DNA from: Zhengitettix transpicula | Taxonomy: Eukaryota; Arthropoda; Insecta; Orthoptera; Tetrigidae | Length of the DNA: 64,000 nt | Direction of reading: 5' to 3' | NCBI GenBank assembly: GCA_037074705.1 | Contig: CM073592.1 | Coordinates: 56,843,129-56,907,128, forward strand | Shown: piece by piece, positions 47,715 to 60,091 of the stretch | How the letters are laid out: each line of letters starts with the position of its first letter | How positions within the stretch are numbered: position 1 is the stretch's first letter | Notes under the pieces: generated by a model | Database searches by the model: none | What the model was told of the DNA's origin: nothing | Seen by the model: the letters and a program-made list of their open reading frames with translations, nothing else | Made by a program: the position numbers and the translations under genes

Positions 47715-48142
47715 AATCCCCAGAAAAATTTACCCAGCTATTACACCGGGAAAATCTACGCTCCTTATTCATTAATCAAATAAATAACCGCAAATGGTTA
47801 ACTTTAACACAAGTAACCACTATTCACCTGGCGACTATATCAGAACACTCTATGGAAATGTGTAATAATAAATATTTAACCCGAGAATGTTGTGTTCATA
47901 ATTTACATCGGAAAAATCCTCGTTCTCTTATAGAACACTTCTATCAAAAAAGTTCATAAGAAAGGTATCATTTACCAACTTTTGAATAAAATAAGATAAT
48001 ATGTGTGGTACAATTAAGTTTACATCGTACGGATCTTGAAAATAAACACTAAAGAACATAACAAAAAAATTATTAAAATAAAACAGTAGATATAAAACTA
48101 TTGATAAATTTACGTCGGACTGAAAATTAATAATACGAAAGG
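47715..48142. other. AT-rich spacer, nothing recognised
   Basis: Between two foldback elements. The 82-codon frame at 47711-47959 begins in the arm of the first and has no recognisable domain. Confidence 0.4.
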
Positions 48143-48302
48143 TAGCCAAATACAGACAAAATAAGTGATAAATATAAATACCACACAACGTTTCTGGGAT
48201 CGTTGTCCCATTCTTCAGGTGCTAAGATGAGCCTAGAGCGACACATCACCAGAAACGTTGTGTGGTATTTATGTTATCACTCATTATGTCTGTATTTAGC
48301 TG
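48143..48302. repeat. Foldback (MITE-like) element of ~160 bp
   Basis: The left arm (AGCCAAATACAGACAAAATA, AAATACCACACAACGTTTCTGG) and right arm (CCAGAAACGTTGTGTGGTATTT, TCATTATGTCTGTATTTAGCT) are inverted copies of about 55 bases around a 50-base centre. Related pieces are at 1333-1500 and 40490-40590. Confidence 0.82.
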
Positions 48303-49030
48303 TCTTTCTTATTAGTAGATATCAAAATAAATTCATATGAAAATGTGACAGAAGACAGGATGGTAATGGAAGACGAAGTGTGGTAGTTTGCTACATACAC
48401 AAGTAGTTTTCCAGTAGAGCTTTCCTGATGATTATTAATAATAACTTCGGCATTTGGATTTAGTTAAGTCAAAATTGCAAAATGGACTAGAATGGAGCAG
48501 CTTTGATTCTTTTCTCATATTTGGTCAGTGGGATATCGCACATTTAATTAAGAGTAAATATAAATTGAAAATACAGTAAATGTAATAAATGGTTAGTGTA
48601 TATATAAATTGTATGCACAAACCATTTGAGATGACTTTCATAGTATACTTTAAATGCCATATTATCTTAATTTCTAAGGGAGTGATTAAAAGTGTCATAT
48701 CACTGTGGTTTGCCTGAGATATTACGAGGCCTCTCGGTTGAACTCAGTTATAATATATTATGTTCGCTAATAGAGAAATAAATGTCGTCCTATAATCGAA
48801 TTTACAAATTCCATTAATCTAAATATATTATACATCAGAGAAAGTAACTAAGTCAGACATTAATGTCTTTTATCACGAATATATCTGTTGAACCCTACGG
48901 AATTCGTCAGACACTGTAATAAATTAAATTATATTCCACTAATTCATCGGTAGGGAAGTAAAAAATTATTATATCAAGAAAATCTCAGCTAAGGAGTCTA
49001 TGAAATTAAATTAAAGGAGAAAGCTTTGAC
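48303..49030. other. AT-rich stretch, nothing recognised
   Basis: No features recognised. Confidence 0.5.
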
Positions 49031-49032
49031 TA

Positions 49033-49140
49033 AAATAGCTTAGATGGTAACGAGTACCCCACGTACCAAGTGGAGATCCGGAGCTGGATTTCTAGTCCGG
49101 TCGAGATTTTCCATCCTGATCCTTTAAAAATACTATTATT
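49033..49140 (+). mobile_element. tRNA-derived SINE
   Basis: A tRNA-like head: A-box-like TAGCTTAGATGGTAACGAGT at 49037, then at ordinary tRNA spacing a mutated B box in GAGCTGGATTTCTAGTCC (49081-49098), followed by a short body (GGTCGAGATTTTCCATCCTGAT) and an AT-rich tail. The fragment at 618-690 has the better B box and the same body. Mutations make pol III activity unlikely. A repeat R1 fragment begins about 30 bases downstream. Confidence 0.65.
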
Positions 49141-49173
49141 TATATATTTTAGTAGGAAGAAGGATGAAAGTGT

Positions 49174-49250
49174 AGACAGGCTATGTATAGGGTAATCCAC
49201 ATAGTGGCAACTACCCTCGTATAACATAGGAAAGGGACTGAAATGGGGGG
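49174..49250 (+). repeat. Repeat family R1, left-end fragment
   Basis: GACAGGCTATGTATAGGGTA, TCCACATAGTGGCAACT and CATAGGAAAGGGA match the copy at 20031-20157 closely, including the TATG that differs from 34011-34562. The match ends in GGGGGGCGGGAG. Confidence 0.75.
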
Positions 49251-50769
49251 CGGGAGCGAAAAGGTATATAAAGGAGAGACTCGCCTGTTTGTAATAAAAT
49301 AATTTGTCTCTCATGTCATGCCAGAAAGTTTATAAGAGCAGAATGCGTCGTTATAAAGAATACACTTCCATTTTATCTCGTGGGTCATTTCTAAGTGCGA
49401 CTAAAAGCGATATAAAAATAAATGCACAACACAAGTGTATACAAGAAAAATAATATTTTTATTTAATAACTTACATCCGAAATGTAAATAATTAGGCTGA
49501 AGGAATGTGCAGTAATATGTTATCACTAATCCCCAAAAGTTATTAAACACGTATGCAATCATAATAAATTATATAAAGTTATCTGACGAAAGTGTCTTTC
49601 TCTACTGCAAAATTCCGTAATACAAAAATTGCCGAAATTTTATATCTGGAAGTTCAACTGAGTCACGTAGCGCCGCTCTGAGAAAAAAGGACGAAGACTT
49701 GCACTTATGCTAATTACCCACAAAGTACTAATCTATTTCACGTGACTTTTAATTTCCTGCATCGGCTATCTGTTGCGTTAATACAATCTTTCATTATGTA
49801 ATGTCGAGTGTTAATGAGAAACCTGGGGAAGATTACTTCCGAAAACAGGTGGTTAATTTAAGCGAGAAATAATTAAATCAAATTATGTATTCGTTTTTCC
49901 TTTCTCGCTTAATATTTTTTATTTAGCAAAAACTCATATTAATTATAATATAAAAAATTTGACGACTTATTTTTATTTTTACGATTTCTTTGCCAAATTG
50001 CTACTTTTTTCACTAGCACGCCTTTTAAAGTCGTCATTCAATTATTTTATATTGTGAATTTTACATTATATTTTCCAGTGATGCTTCTAAAACAAAAAAG
50101 GGTAGCAGAGGTAGTGGTAGTAGCCTCACGTCACCGTCGAACGGCATCTCTCTGTTTTTCATTTGTCCTTCTAATATAAGCAATTTGTGCTCGAATATGT
50201 TGTAGATTCTTGTAAAGGCTTTTAAAATTCTTTACATTTCATTCTAGTTTAACTGACTACAACTACGACAATTTCGTGTACTAGTAGTAAGGTTGACATT
50301 GGTCCACGCGTAACTTCCCTTTGGGCTGTAATGAATTATATTTATACGGATTTATTTTAAAGTCGTTTTGTTGTTTGTCGTTGGGTTGGCTACACGAAGA
50401 TGGTCCCTCACCACTTTGATGGTGAAAGTTTGAAGAACCACCCTGTCAGCTACCGAAGGACGTCCAAAATTCTTATGTAGAACATATTAAGGACCCGGCG
50501 GCACCTCTTACGTAGACGGACATGCAAAATTGTAAACTTCTGGACAACTAAATAAATTTTGAAGATGCATTATATTTCACTGGTTCCCATTTTGTCAGAG
50601 GCCGACCAATGAAATTTAAGTAAAATACGTAGTGATTAGCAGATTTGAAATGGAGGAGTAATTTTGGAAATCGGAGGAAGTTCCGACACAGAGAACTGAG
50701 TGCAGTTTAGGCGTTCGAGTGCTAGTTGTGAATCAGAAAGTTTCGGATAAAGTCGGGAACAGGATTTCC
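49251..50769. other. AT-rich stretch, nothing recognised
   Basis: A moderately GC-rich patch near 50390-50530 has no identity that I can give. No gene or repeat partner. Confidence 0.42.
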
Positions 50770-51058
50770 ATCGAGGCACGGAGAAGGGAATGCTGCGTCC
50801 CCACAGCAAACTCCTCTCCCGCTATCGGAAGGGCGTGGGACAAGTACCCAATGCCCGACCTACCCGATGCAGGTTTTTCTAAGGTTTTCCCTGCATTCCT
50901 TTAGGCTAATGCCGGGTAGGATCCTTAAAATATAGCCCGGGGGCCCTAGTTAACCCTTGGCTACCTTCCTCTACCCTTCCGCATCCCCCCTTTCAAATCC
51001 CTTCCTATGCTATTAAAGGGGAGTTGCCCTAAGTGGATTACCCTCATGTAGCCTGTTG
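50770..51058 (-). repeat. Repeat family R1, left half in reverse orientation
   Basis: The reverse complement of the first ~290 bases of 34011-34562, from AACAGGCTACATGAGGGTAA (51057 side) to the block ending at the GGAGAAGG...TCGA junction near 50770. It is among the best conserved copies. The 61-codon frame read through it reproduces, with changes, peptide words from the minus-strand frame of the 34 kb copy, which reflects shared repeat DNA. Confidence 0.8.
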
Positions 51059-51689
51059 CCCTAAAAAAACAAAAAAATTAAGAGATTGTGGACCAATTCG
51101 TGACCCTGTAAAAGACGTGTCGTTAAGAACGAGTCCAGCCTGTGAAAAAACAACGCCTACTGGTGATGTTCTCCGCAGCCGCCTTCCAACAATGATCATC
51201 TGAACGACCCCTGCACCGAGCATTCCCACACCGGCCACAAAAACAAAGAATGGTACCGTCATAAAATTTTGTTTTATCAAGTATCGCACTTTCCAGCATC
51301 CTAATTTTCTTAGAATGTTAAATTAAATTGTGTAGCCACGTTTTGCATTACCCCTTTAATTTTTTATGAACCCTGAGGTAATGAGTAAATTATTAACTAT
51401 AGGTTTCTTTAACTTTTTATATTTAATTCAAATCTTTGTTTTATTATTAAATTATTATTTCTGAATTAATTAAATTCTTCTATTTTTTATATCAATTAAA
51501 CACCAGAAAGAAAATCTCCAGCGAAGTGATTATCATATTAAATTTTACAGGGCATTGATAGCTAAGATGGAAAACGATGTATTACATAAATTTTAATTAG
51601 ATCTCCCATAATGCTAATTATATTTAATTTTAATATTATGGCTGTTATATCTGAAGAATTCTTTTAATGTGTTTTTAGAAGTGAATGTT
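51059..51689. other. AT-rich stretch, nothing recognised
   Basis: The first 230 bases are more balanced (81-codon minus-strand frame at 51044-51289, partly hydrophobic, no domain). The rest is AT-rich. Confidence 0.4.
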
Positions 51690-52110
51690 GCAGTGCAAGT
51701 GTGTGTGAGGAAGGCGGAGGTGGTTGGACCTAGAAGACCGCCTCTGGGAGACAAAAGTCTCGTGGCGCGATGTTTAATTGCTCTGTGAGCGCCCGGTGGT
51801 GGCGCCAGGAAGCTGTAAATCTGAGCGCAGAAGATGGCGCCTCTGCTACAAGACGACACAACCCGCGAGGTTTAATGGACCTCAAATTATGGCCGCCGCT
51901 CGCTTGCTTGACTGCAACGTTATGAGCTGTGTTCTACTTGCAGCTGCTTATCGGCGCGAACTTCGAGTTGCTGTCTGTTCAAGGACTCTACGGAGGAGCA
52001 ATATCTCCTCAGACAGAGACTTGTTTACTCCGTGAGAAGAAGCAACGGGAAGATTTTTACATCAATGATGCCGGTTCTCTGGTGCCGATCTCGGAAACAA
52101 ATAAAGTTGT
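51690..52110. promoter_or_regulatory. GC-rich island, candidate regulatory element
   Basis: The block contains AGATGGCGCC (YY1/PHO-like) near 51832, CAAATTATGGCCGCC near 51883 and CGCCTCTGGGAG. The frames at 51614-51859 (minus) and 51778-52035 (plus) overlap and have no recognisable domain. Confidence 0.3.
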
Positions 52111-52508
52111 TTAATGCATTGCACATTCATATAGAGGAACTCAAAGATGCTTTTTCGTGCATTTCAGCATGATCATTCTTCTAATATTGCTGTGGTTCTC
52201 TCTTGTCAAGTAAAGGATGAGAGCTGCTGGATAAGGCCAATTTTCAGGTAAAACGCATGCAATCCAAATATTCCACGAACCAAAAGGAAACGAAAGTTCA
52301 GAAAACCTTTCATCAGGACTAATCAATTTTATGAACAAAATAAAATTAATCACACAAACCCAGATTGAACAACAAGTTGAGTTTCGCGTCTTCTGGGTTT
52401 TAAGGACACTGGTCTTGAGATTTTGTTTCGTGCAAGATTTAAAATTAGAACGGTTATCATTCATGATTAAATCTTTATATATTTATTTCGCTGAACCATA
52501 AAAATATC
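52111..52508. other. AT-rich stretch, nothing firmly recognised
   Basis: A 107-codon minus-strand frame (52141-52464) has no recognisable domain. A CATCAGGACTAATCAA motif near 52313 resembles foldback-repeat words elsewhere, without a partner arm. Confidence 0.35.
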
Positions 52509-52566
52509 GTACTTCGCTGTATCCAAATAACTTCAATGTACTTCGCTGGATCCAAATAACTTCAGT
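52509..52566. repeat. 29-bp tandem duplication
   Basis: Two adjacent units begin GTACTTCGCTG and continue ATCCAAATAACTTCA. They differ at two positions. Confidence 0.85.
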
Positions 52567-52647
52567 GCCTTAGTTGCAGTTCAATGCAACCCGCAGTACA
52601 AACGATTCTTGTCACGACTCGCTAGGCTGAACAATACGTTTTCTGTC

Positions 52648-52790
52648 GCGGCTCCTGTGGTCAGCGTCACTGTATCGCGTCACAGAGGTCCTGGATTCAA
52701 ATCTCGACGAGAGCATGTGTGTTGTGTGTGTGTTTATAGACCGAGAAACTAGCACAAATTAGTGGCTTCAATAAGTGAATCCGGTAGTGT
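52648..52790 (+). mobile_element. tRNA-derived SINE-like element
   Basis: An A-box-like TGTGGTCAGCGT at about 52656 and a good B box GGATTCAAATC at 52693-52703 are about 37 bases apart, as in tRNAs. They are followed by a (TG)n stretch (52716-52733) and a short body. It differs from the SINE at 49033, so a second family. It could also be a degenerate tRNA pseudogene. Confidence 0.55.
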
Positions 52791-53144
52791 ACAAAACAGT
52801 TAGCCGTTGACGCGAAATCTTAAAAAAATACGTTTGCGATTGTCTCACTGAAAGATATTGTGATGGTTTTATTCAAAAAATGGGTGTTAAATTACATATA
52901 AAATGAATTTATTTATATATTATTTTAAATTACAAATCATTATTACTTGTATTAATTAATACAAGATTCTTAATTTTTTAAAAGTGCTAGCCACCTTTTT
53001 TTAATGCAAAACAATAATTGGTTATAAAGTTGTCCTAGGAAAAACGACAGTTTTAGAGCAATTAAAAATTCAATTCAGTTCAGTTTAATTATAAATTAAC
53101 TGCATGAATAATCGCGGTATTTGCTCACACAAACTAGCACACTT
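52791..53144. other. AT-rich stretch, nothing recognised
   Basis: No features recognised. Confidence 0.5.
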
Positions 53145-53600
53145 TAGTGAAATATTTCCCGGTTGTTGATGCCTCCAGGAAAATCGGAGCCTCACAGGAT
53201 CTTTCAGACCCGAAGTAAGTTTATCCTATTAGCGAATGTAGATTTCTCAGGTTTCAACTTGGGTTATATCCAGTGTGAAACCCTAGAAATATACATTCAA
53301 TTTATCATTTTTTCTGCCACTCTTTCTCGGAAGGAACTGTGGCGCACAAAATTTTAGACCTGTTTCTCTCGGTTTTACAATGTTGAAAAACAATGCTAAC
53401 ATCTCAAAATTTCCCAGATGTAAGAAGAAGCTTTTTATACCATGTTCCCCCACCTGGGAAACGTCATCCCCTTTACCCACATGGCCTGGACCATAAACTT
53501 GTTTTTGACCAACTCTGGGTTTCCTGGTGGATGGGCATAATGTTATTACATCAAACCCTTATTTGGAAATTTCTGGAGGATTTACGATTGTGGGAGCTTT
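53145..53600 (+). repeat. Unclassified repeat R2, plus copy
   Basis: Colinear with the reverse complement of 60400-60870. Shared blocks, in order: AATATTT(T)CC, GCCTCCARGAAAAT, ACAATGCTAACAT, CACCTGG, AACGTCATCCCCTTTA, AAAGTTGTTTTT/AAACTTGTTTTT and GGARATTTACGATWGWGGG. The peptide word KRHPLY is read in the same relative frame in both copies, hinting at former coding, but the family was not recognised. Confidence 0.7.
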
Positions 53601-53979
53601 GCAACTGTTTTTAAGTTCAATTTTTACTACAATTGGAACTCGATCGTACCACAACATCTAATCAGGAGACGTTTAAAACTTCTTAATTCCTCGCAGACTC
53701 ACGGAAAATAATATACAGGAATATTTCAAGCAGTAGTGCGGTTGAAGGCGACCATCCGTAGATGTACATATCAGGCGAATAACAAAGCTGTAGCACGACT
53801 CCCTTTTTCGTTTTGGAAATCGGTGTATTAATCACAATGACTTCAAACAGTTTTTATAAATTTTTCAAACCACCAACGGTCATTATTTTGACGGGTCAAC
53901 TTTCATATGACTGCTTCACAGGAATGTTTTGATCGTTTCCTAGCAACGAGATGGCCGTTAAATATGTGGTTATAATGTG
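53601..53979. other. Spacer, nothing recognised
   Basis: Possibly an eroded continuation of repeat R2 near 53640 (TCGATCGTACC). Otherwise nothing recognised. Confidence 0.35.
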
Positions 53980-54240
53980 GCGGCTCGCTAAAAACTGATG
54001 ATACAGATCTTGCGCCCGGGGTGGCAACAATGGGGGCGGTATTTGAAGAGTTGTGGCTATCGAGGGTGAATGGAGGGTCTGAAAGCAAGACTAACAGCAC
54101 CAGGCTTCCGGCGAGTGGCCACATTGTCTGTGTGAAGCGCGCTATGACGTGTTACGCTGCCCAGATGCTCTGAAAGGACGTGCTGCTACCTACTGTTCTG
54201 TAATTACCTTTCCAAAACCTCTTTTATAACGGCCGGGCGG
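53980..54240. promoter_or_regulatory. Small GC-rich island with two SOX cores
   Basis: ACAATG at 54027-54032 in GGCAACAATGGGGGCGG and CATTGT at 54122-54127 in GGCCACATTGTCTGTG, in a block of clearly raised GC. The 73-codon minus frame has no recognisable domain. Confidence 0.36.
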
Positions 54241-55990
54241 ACTTTCTGAAGGTCTATCAGACAAATTTTGGTTTGGATTCCATTGGGAAATGACTCCCAT
54301 ATAATTCAAAATTCCATCACTTCGCAACAAACCACCGAGTCTTCGTATCAGCTGCTAATATGAATTCGATTTAAAGTTCATTACATCGAATCTCACCCTT
54401 CTTCCCCAAATGTTTTCAGATGACACGGCATAGATCATTATAGTGGATTTATAATTTTCCATTTCACGGTATTAATAATTATTAATGTTGCATCCTGAAA
54501 TTGTTCACACGTTTCGTTTAGAATTACAATATATTATCTCTTATACTTCCATTAGTATTTGATGTAAATAATAAAACCACCAAAAATAAAGTTAATTAAT
54601 AGTTATTATTCAATTAAATACATTATTTAACTTATTTTACAATTGTGATCAATACACAACTTAAATGGCTCAATTTAAAAGAAAAAGTGAATAAGATGAA
54701 ATTTAATAACAAACACGTCTTTATATTTTGGAACAAAGCATTTTCGTTTCAAAGGTTAAGTCCAATTTGGATACAAAATATTAATATAATATGGATTTTA
54801 TATATATATATTATTGCCTCGACTTGTTATATTTTTGAACTGCACAGGATAATACAATCAATTAATACAAATTAAAAAGAATACATTTTGGCTCAATATG
54901 TATATGTCAATTAGACATGAACAAGTTCTACACACTACAATTTCTATGAAATAATTTATACGGAGCATGTGTTAATTAATTTTTTATATCTAAATTTTAA
55001 TCATTTATTAGAGCCATAAAAATAATGTTATGATGTGTAATTAAAAAGACAGTACAGCCATAAAATCACTCAGTAAAAAATAGCCAAATATAGTAGTAGT
55101 AATTTTATTTTAAAAACAGTTTTTCGAAATATATGGAGTTCGTCAAAAAAAAATTCCGTTTCTCTACTTAATTCACTATAATTTTCTTTTATGAAATTAT
55201 GACGTCAGCCTATTAGTTACAAATTTATTAATAAAGCTTTAAAACATTCTTTGGGACCTCTACAGATGATTCTAATTAAATTATCAATTCGTAATAATTA
55301 CAATAAATATAGATGAACATAAATTTCTAAGGTGCGATTTTCGCTCACGTTGCGGCCGAAACCACCCACAAGACAAAGAAAATTTGGGACGAAACGTGGT
55401 GCTTGTTTCATTATAATGTTTTAAATCGTTCATAAAATTTTTTTTGACTATAAGTCTGATAGTTTTTTTTATTTAAGGAAGTCAGACAAATATAATTGTT
55501 AATTTTAAATATTTTGTTATTAATTAAGTATTTCGCTTTTCAGCTCTTTCATTTTATTCTAAAATTTTGTTTTTGTTGCACTACAGTACTAGAGAACATT
55601 TCAGTCAGTTGCCCATGTCCAATAAAAATCTATACTTGAAGCCTCGTCCTTAAAATTTGATTAGTCTCAGTGAATTATTTTATAAAAGCATTCGCACCGT
55701 ATTTGCAGATGTGTTGAACCAGATAAATTTATTTGAATTGAACATTCCTGACCTGTTTTCTTTGATGGGTGTGTAGTGTGAACTTTCGTGGTCATGAAAT
55801 TTTATAGACTATTTTTTTTTCAATATTTTAATTTTTAAACAGAAATTAAAATATATAAACGTTACAAGGGCAAACAAGTAACGCATATATTTGCTAAATT
55901 GATTTCAAAGGAGTGTCTTCATTGGCAAATGTCTGTAGTAGTCTCAAGTAGAAACTCCTGGAAGAGGCTAGACAGAAGGAAGTACTAAAG
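54241..55990. other. AT-rich stretch, nothing recognised
   Basis: Low-complexity AT sequence. The frame at 54645-54875 is an AT-rich artefact, and a lone foldback word lies near 55253. Confidence 0.45.
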
Positions 55991-56590
55991 GTAGTGGTTC
56001 TAAATTAGGCGTGACTGTGCGAGTAGCTTCCTACCATCTCCAGTTTGCATATCCTTTCATGCAAAGTTTGTTTACGTCAATACAGCGGAATAATAAAGCA
56101 GTCTTTCGCCGGCACGACGTACGCAGTCGAGTTCGCGGACGATTTTTATCGCCTCTCGTCCTCCAGCTTCGTCCCACTACACAGAATCGTCAGTCTCTCC
56201 GTCTCCCTTTCTCTCATCCACTCTCGCGAGCGCTCGGCATTTCCCTATTCTGCTTGAAATTAACGCTATTCAGTGACATTTTGAAAAGACAGTATTGTGG
56301 CTACAATTTACCCGTATTCAGAGGATTTTCAAAAGGCAGGTTCTAGGGGGAAGAGAGGGAATGGGAATATTTTTCAAGTCGTGCTATTGGCTGAGGAAGG
56401 ACTTCTATAAAAGGGTGAGAAGATGGTGCGTGGGTGGGGGAAGTTGTGTCACTCGTATCCTCTGGAGAGTCCAGACATACGTACAAGCCCTGGCGTCAAA
56501 CAAGCTGCACTTGTCTGCGAGAAGGAGAAAAGTTATTCACGAGGCAGCAACACGAACAGGCGATCTATTTACCATAGTTCATAATTAGCA
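55991..56590. promoter_or_regulatory. GC-rich island, candidate regulatory element
   Basis: Includes a C/T-rich half (56150-56240, with CTCTC motifs), TTCGCC and GCACGACGTACGCAGTCGAG. Frames of 111, 97 and 70 codons overlap in different phases and have no domain. No SOX core was noted. Confidence 0.28.
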
Positions 56591-58790
56591 TAGTGAGTGC
56601 CACTTGAATTTCGATTCTGTACTTGCTGACACACTAATTTCGTTTTTTTGTGATTTTAAAATGCTATATAATATTTGAAACCCATAATAAAATTTTGCTA
56701 TCAATCTGGGTAAAAATATATAAACCAACCAGTTTAGGTCTAATATATATTTATTTCAATTTTCCATTGTTAAATTAAAATATTCAATGAATGAAAATGT
56801 GTAATGGAACCTTCTATCAATAGAAAATACCGTTAATGGATTTACTATGTTTAAATTAAATAAACACGGAATAAAGTCTGAGTCATTTAGTCATACGTAA
56901 ATATGTTCGTAAATATAGTTACAGGATTAAAACCACTATCCAAAAACTAAAATATGTGCTTGTGGCCGTCTTCTGTAAATTAAGAACACTACGATAGACG
57001 CGAATAATTCCATTCGTCAGAAAATAATTATCAAGGCAATTTAACTTTTCAAACATTTATTTCGAAATCAGTAGGTGTTAATCGACGCGAGTGCCAATTG
57101 CAACATTATTTTGAAGTCGTTTCGAGCCTCCAGTTTTTTCCCAATTTCACCATTAAACTTTAAATAAAATTCTAACTTCAATTATCTGCTAATCTTAAAA
57201 TTATTAAGGTTGCAAGTAGGTCACGATAAAAATCAAATTATTAGAAGAATTAAATAATATCACTAATATTATTTCCGAGAAGAAATATAAGCTAATCAGA
57301 TAAATATATAATTAACATTTAATGACAACTTAATTTTTTAACAAATTTGAAATAAGTGTAACATTGAAATGATTGAAAAGTTTAAAATAGGTTTAATTGT
57401 CAACTCACTTATAAGAATTAATTATTTTATAAGAGTTATTTATTTTAAATTGAATTTCTTTTATTAATTATCAGCTAATAGAAAACCTTTTCATACACAT
57501 TTTTCGAAAGTAAATAAATTGGCATGCGGTTCAATTTCAAAATTGAATATAATAATCTAATTAAATTTTATATTTATGTGAACTTAATAAATAAATCAGC
57601 CAATAAATTCAGAATAATTTGAATTCAAAACGATTGAATAAAAATATTACATTTAATAATAATAATAACGAAATTAAGTATTATGATGAGTTTTTAGCAA
57701 AGAGTTTTACCATCACTCTTAGAAGACTAACTAATGAAAATTAACACAACCACAAATAGCTATAGACGTTTCTAATTTACTGAAAGGATCTCAAACATCT
57801 GCAATCAGCCCTTTATTGGTGGTTAAATCGTCACTCGAATGTAGACCTGTATTATACTGAGCGTAACAAAAACGCCGTAACATACACTGAAGATATTTAA
57901 CTCCTTATCACTGATTACTCTTTACACTAATCACTGTACTTCATTATCTGCGGATGCAGAATATTAAATGTTTCGTCGTACACTCAAACATAAGCTTTAA
58001 TGAGCGCTATATGATCATAGGTCTATTTGGAGAAACGGTGTGCGAAGAAATTAGGCAAAAAGAAGACTCCAATATTAAAAATTGTCTATGCATTTCTTTC
58101 TAGTCCGAAAGGGGGAAGAAGGCCCAGAGGTGAAACTTTCGTGGAGTAAAGACAGTTATGAAAAATAAGTGAGGAAGTAGAGCTCCAGTGATGAAGTAAG
58201 GAAGGAGCCATAAAGGAATGAGACGGCAGTATTCAGTAAAGTGATGAAGTCGAGTTCGAGAGGTGAAGTAAGGGGAGGAGAAGGAGAGGCATAACGAATA
58301 GTTGAAGGGTAACCTCAGGGTTATCATGAAGTCGTAAGCCCACTTGGTAGTGCCATCAAATTCCTGGAACACATCACCGGTCACCCAAAATACCATGCAT
58401 GAACATCAAGTACAATAAAGGATACGTATTTATTTCCGACTTTATTTGTTGCAAAATCATTTAGCTCTGTCCCTGCTGATCTGCCCATATATCACCTGAT
58501 TTGAGAATTCATGTCTGAATCTAATTCCTGCAAGAATATATTTATATGAAGGTATATGAATTTTTTAAATTAAATTAAGACCGATATTCAATATATTTCT
58601 GCTGCTAAACGTGGTCTATATTCATTATAATAAATTATTTATTTTGGGATATCCGTATTTTTAGTGTCAGCAATCGTCCTCTATATAAAAATGTGAGTTT
58701 ATAATATGGTACTTTTGTGATCCTGTTCAAGATTGATTGTTTCGCTAGATACAATGTTACTTTAGGTACCAGACGTAATTAGTTAATTAG
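56591..58790. other. AT-rich stretch, nothing recognised
   Basis: Very AT-rich apart from a purine-rich patch at 58105-58290 (GGAAG/GAGG-rich). The minus-strand 98-codon frame there is its compositional shadow. Confidence 0.42.
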
Positions 58791-58796
58791 TATAAG

Positions 58797-59440
58797 GCAT
58801 TGTTAGGCTTTGCGTTAGCGTGTAATGCCAGTTGAATGCAAGTTGAAAATTCCCATTTACCTTGGCGACGTAATGGACAGTAAAGGTTTAACAGTGCGAA
58901 GCATTATAAAGCAGCTGTCACATATCGGAGCGAGCGAACCATTAGTCCGGTCACGCAAGTTCCTCTCTTGCATCACCGCCGTAGAATACGTGTGGCCCAC
59001 TTTATCTCGGATCACTCGTCCGCGACGCTTCCTTTTGCATTTTCCCGGCCGAGAGACAATGTATATGCCGCCAGGATCTGAGAGACTTATGCCCCTTATA
59101 AATCTCGCAATGTCTTAACACTCAAGGGGAACTCGGAATATAAAAGGCAAAATGGAGGGGGGGGTGTGGAGCGAAAAGAAATCGTCCATTAAGAGTTTTC
59201 CAAGACTTGCCCCGGCGGTTATGAAAATGAGTGCATGATGCCTCAAGATAATGCACCTTCTCAGAGGGGCGCGCGAGATATTGCATTCAAATGGAGTTTT
59301 CCACGGCGGCTCTAAGACGGCCGCCATATTTCTCGGCGCGCCAGAGTGCTCTTCCTCGGAAATGGTTATCGCTCAGGCAGCTAATGTCCACTCTCGTGAC
59401 AACACACGTAGCTATGGAACTCTTACGATACAACATTAAG
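58797..59440. promoter_or_regulatory. GC-rich island with SOX cores
   Basis: CATTGT at about 58799 and ACAATG at about 59057, with GGCGACG, a GGGGGGGGTGTGGAG tract near 59156, GATAATGCACC near 59237 and a CGGCCGCCATATT (YY1/PHO-like) segment near 59320. The 97- and 70-codon frames are not protein-like. Confidence 0.33.
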
Positions 59441-60091
59441 ACAACTAGAAATCAAACACTTGAGGACTCTGAATTTTACAGTCATCTACAAAAACAATTA
59501 TTTTGAAAACCTTAGTCTTCCCACTGAGCTGTAAGCACCCGAACGAAGATCCTCTATAGATTTTTGGTGATACGTTTATAAGTTCACACAAAATTTACAA
59601 TTGATAATTCGTATACAGAAAATAATTTTAAATTTCGTAACTTGTTGGTCAAGATTGCAAAAACAGTTTATAAGTTCCTGTTCATACATGACGAAAATCG
59701 TTTTACTCCGCCGCCTAATCTGGATGTAAACTATACATTATCGATGTTACAATTCTGTGAACACCAAACAAATCTTAAGCTGTTGAAACCTATAATCCTC
59801 ATGCAAAGAACCACAGATAGTTTCGAGAGCAATCAAGTTAGAATGTAACTCAATATTTATCTTGAGCGAGTGACGCTACACTTAATAACAAAATATACAC
59901 CTAATTGATGTGAGATATTACTGGTTCGCCACTTACAAAAATTGCTACAGCTTAAGAGTACCTAGAATGTTGTGTGAAGTATCATTTAACAGAACTCAAC
60001 TAGTTATTAAGTGATAAAGTGATCAATTTGGACAAATTATTCGTATAATTTTAAACATGTCAAAGTATATTCAAAACTAGAAAGTAAATTA
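59441..60091. other. AT-rich stretch, nothing recognised
   Basis: No features recognised. Confidence 0.5.
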
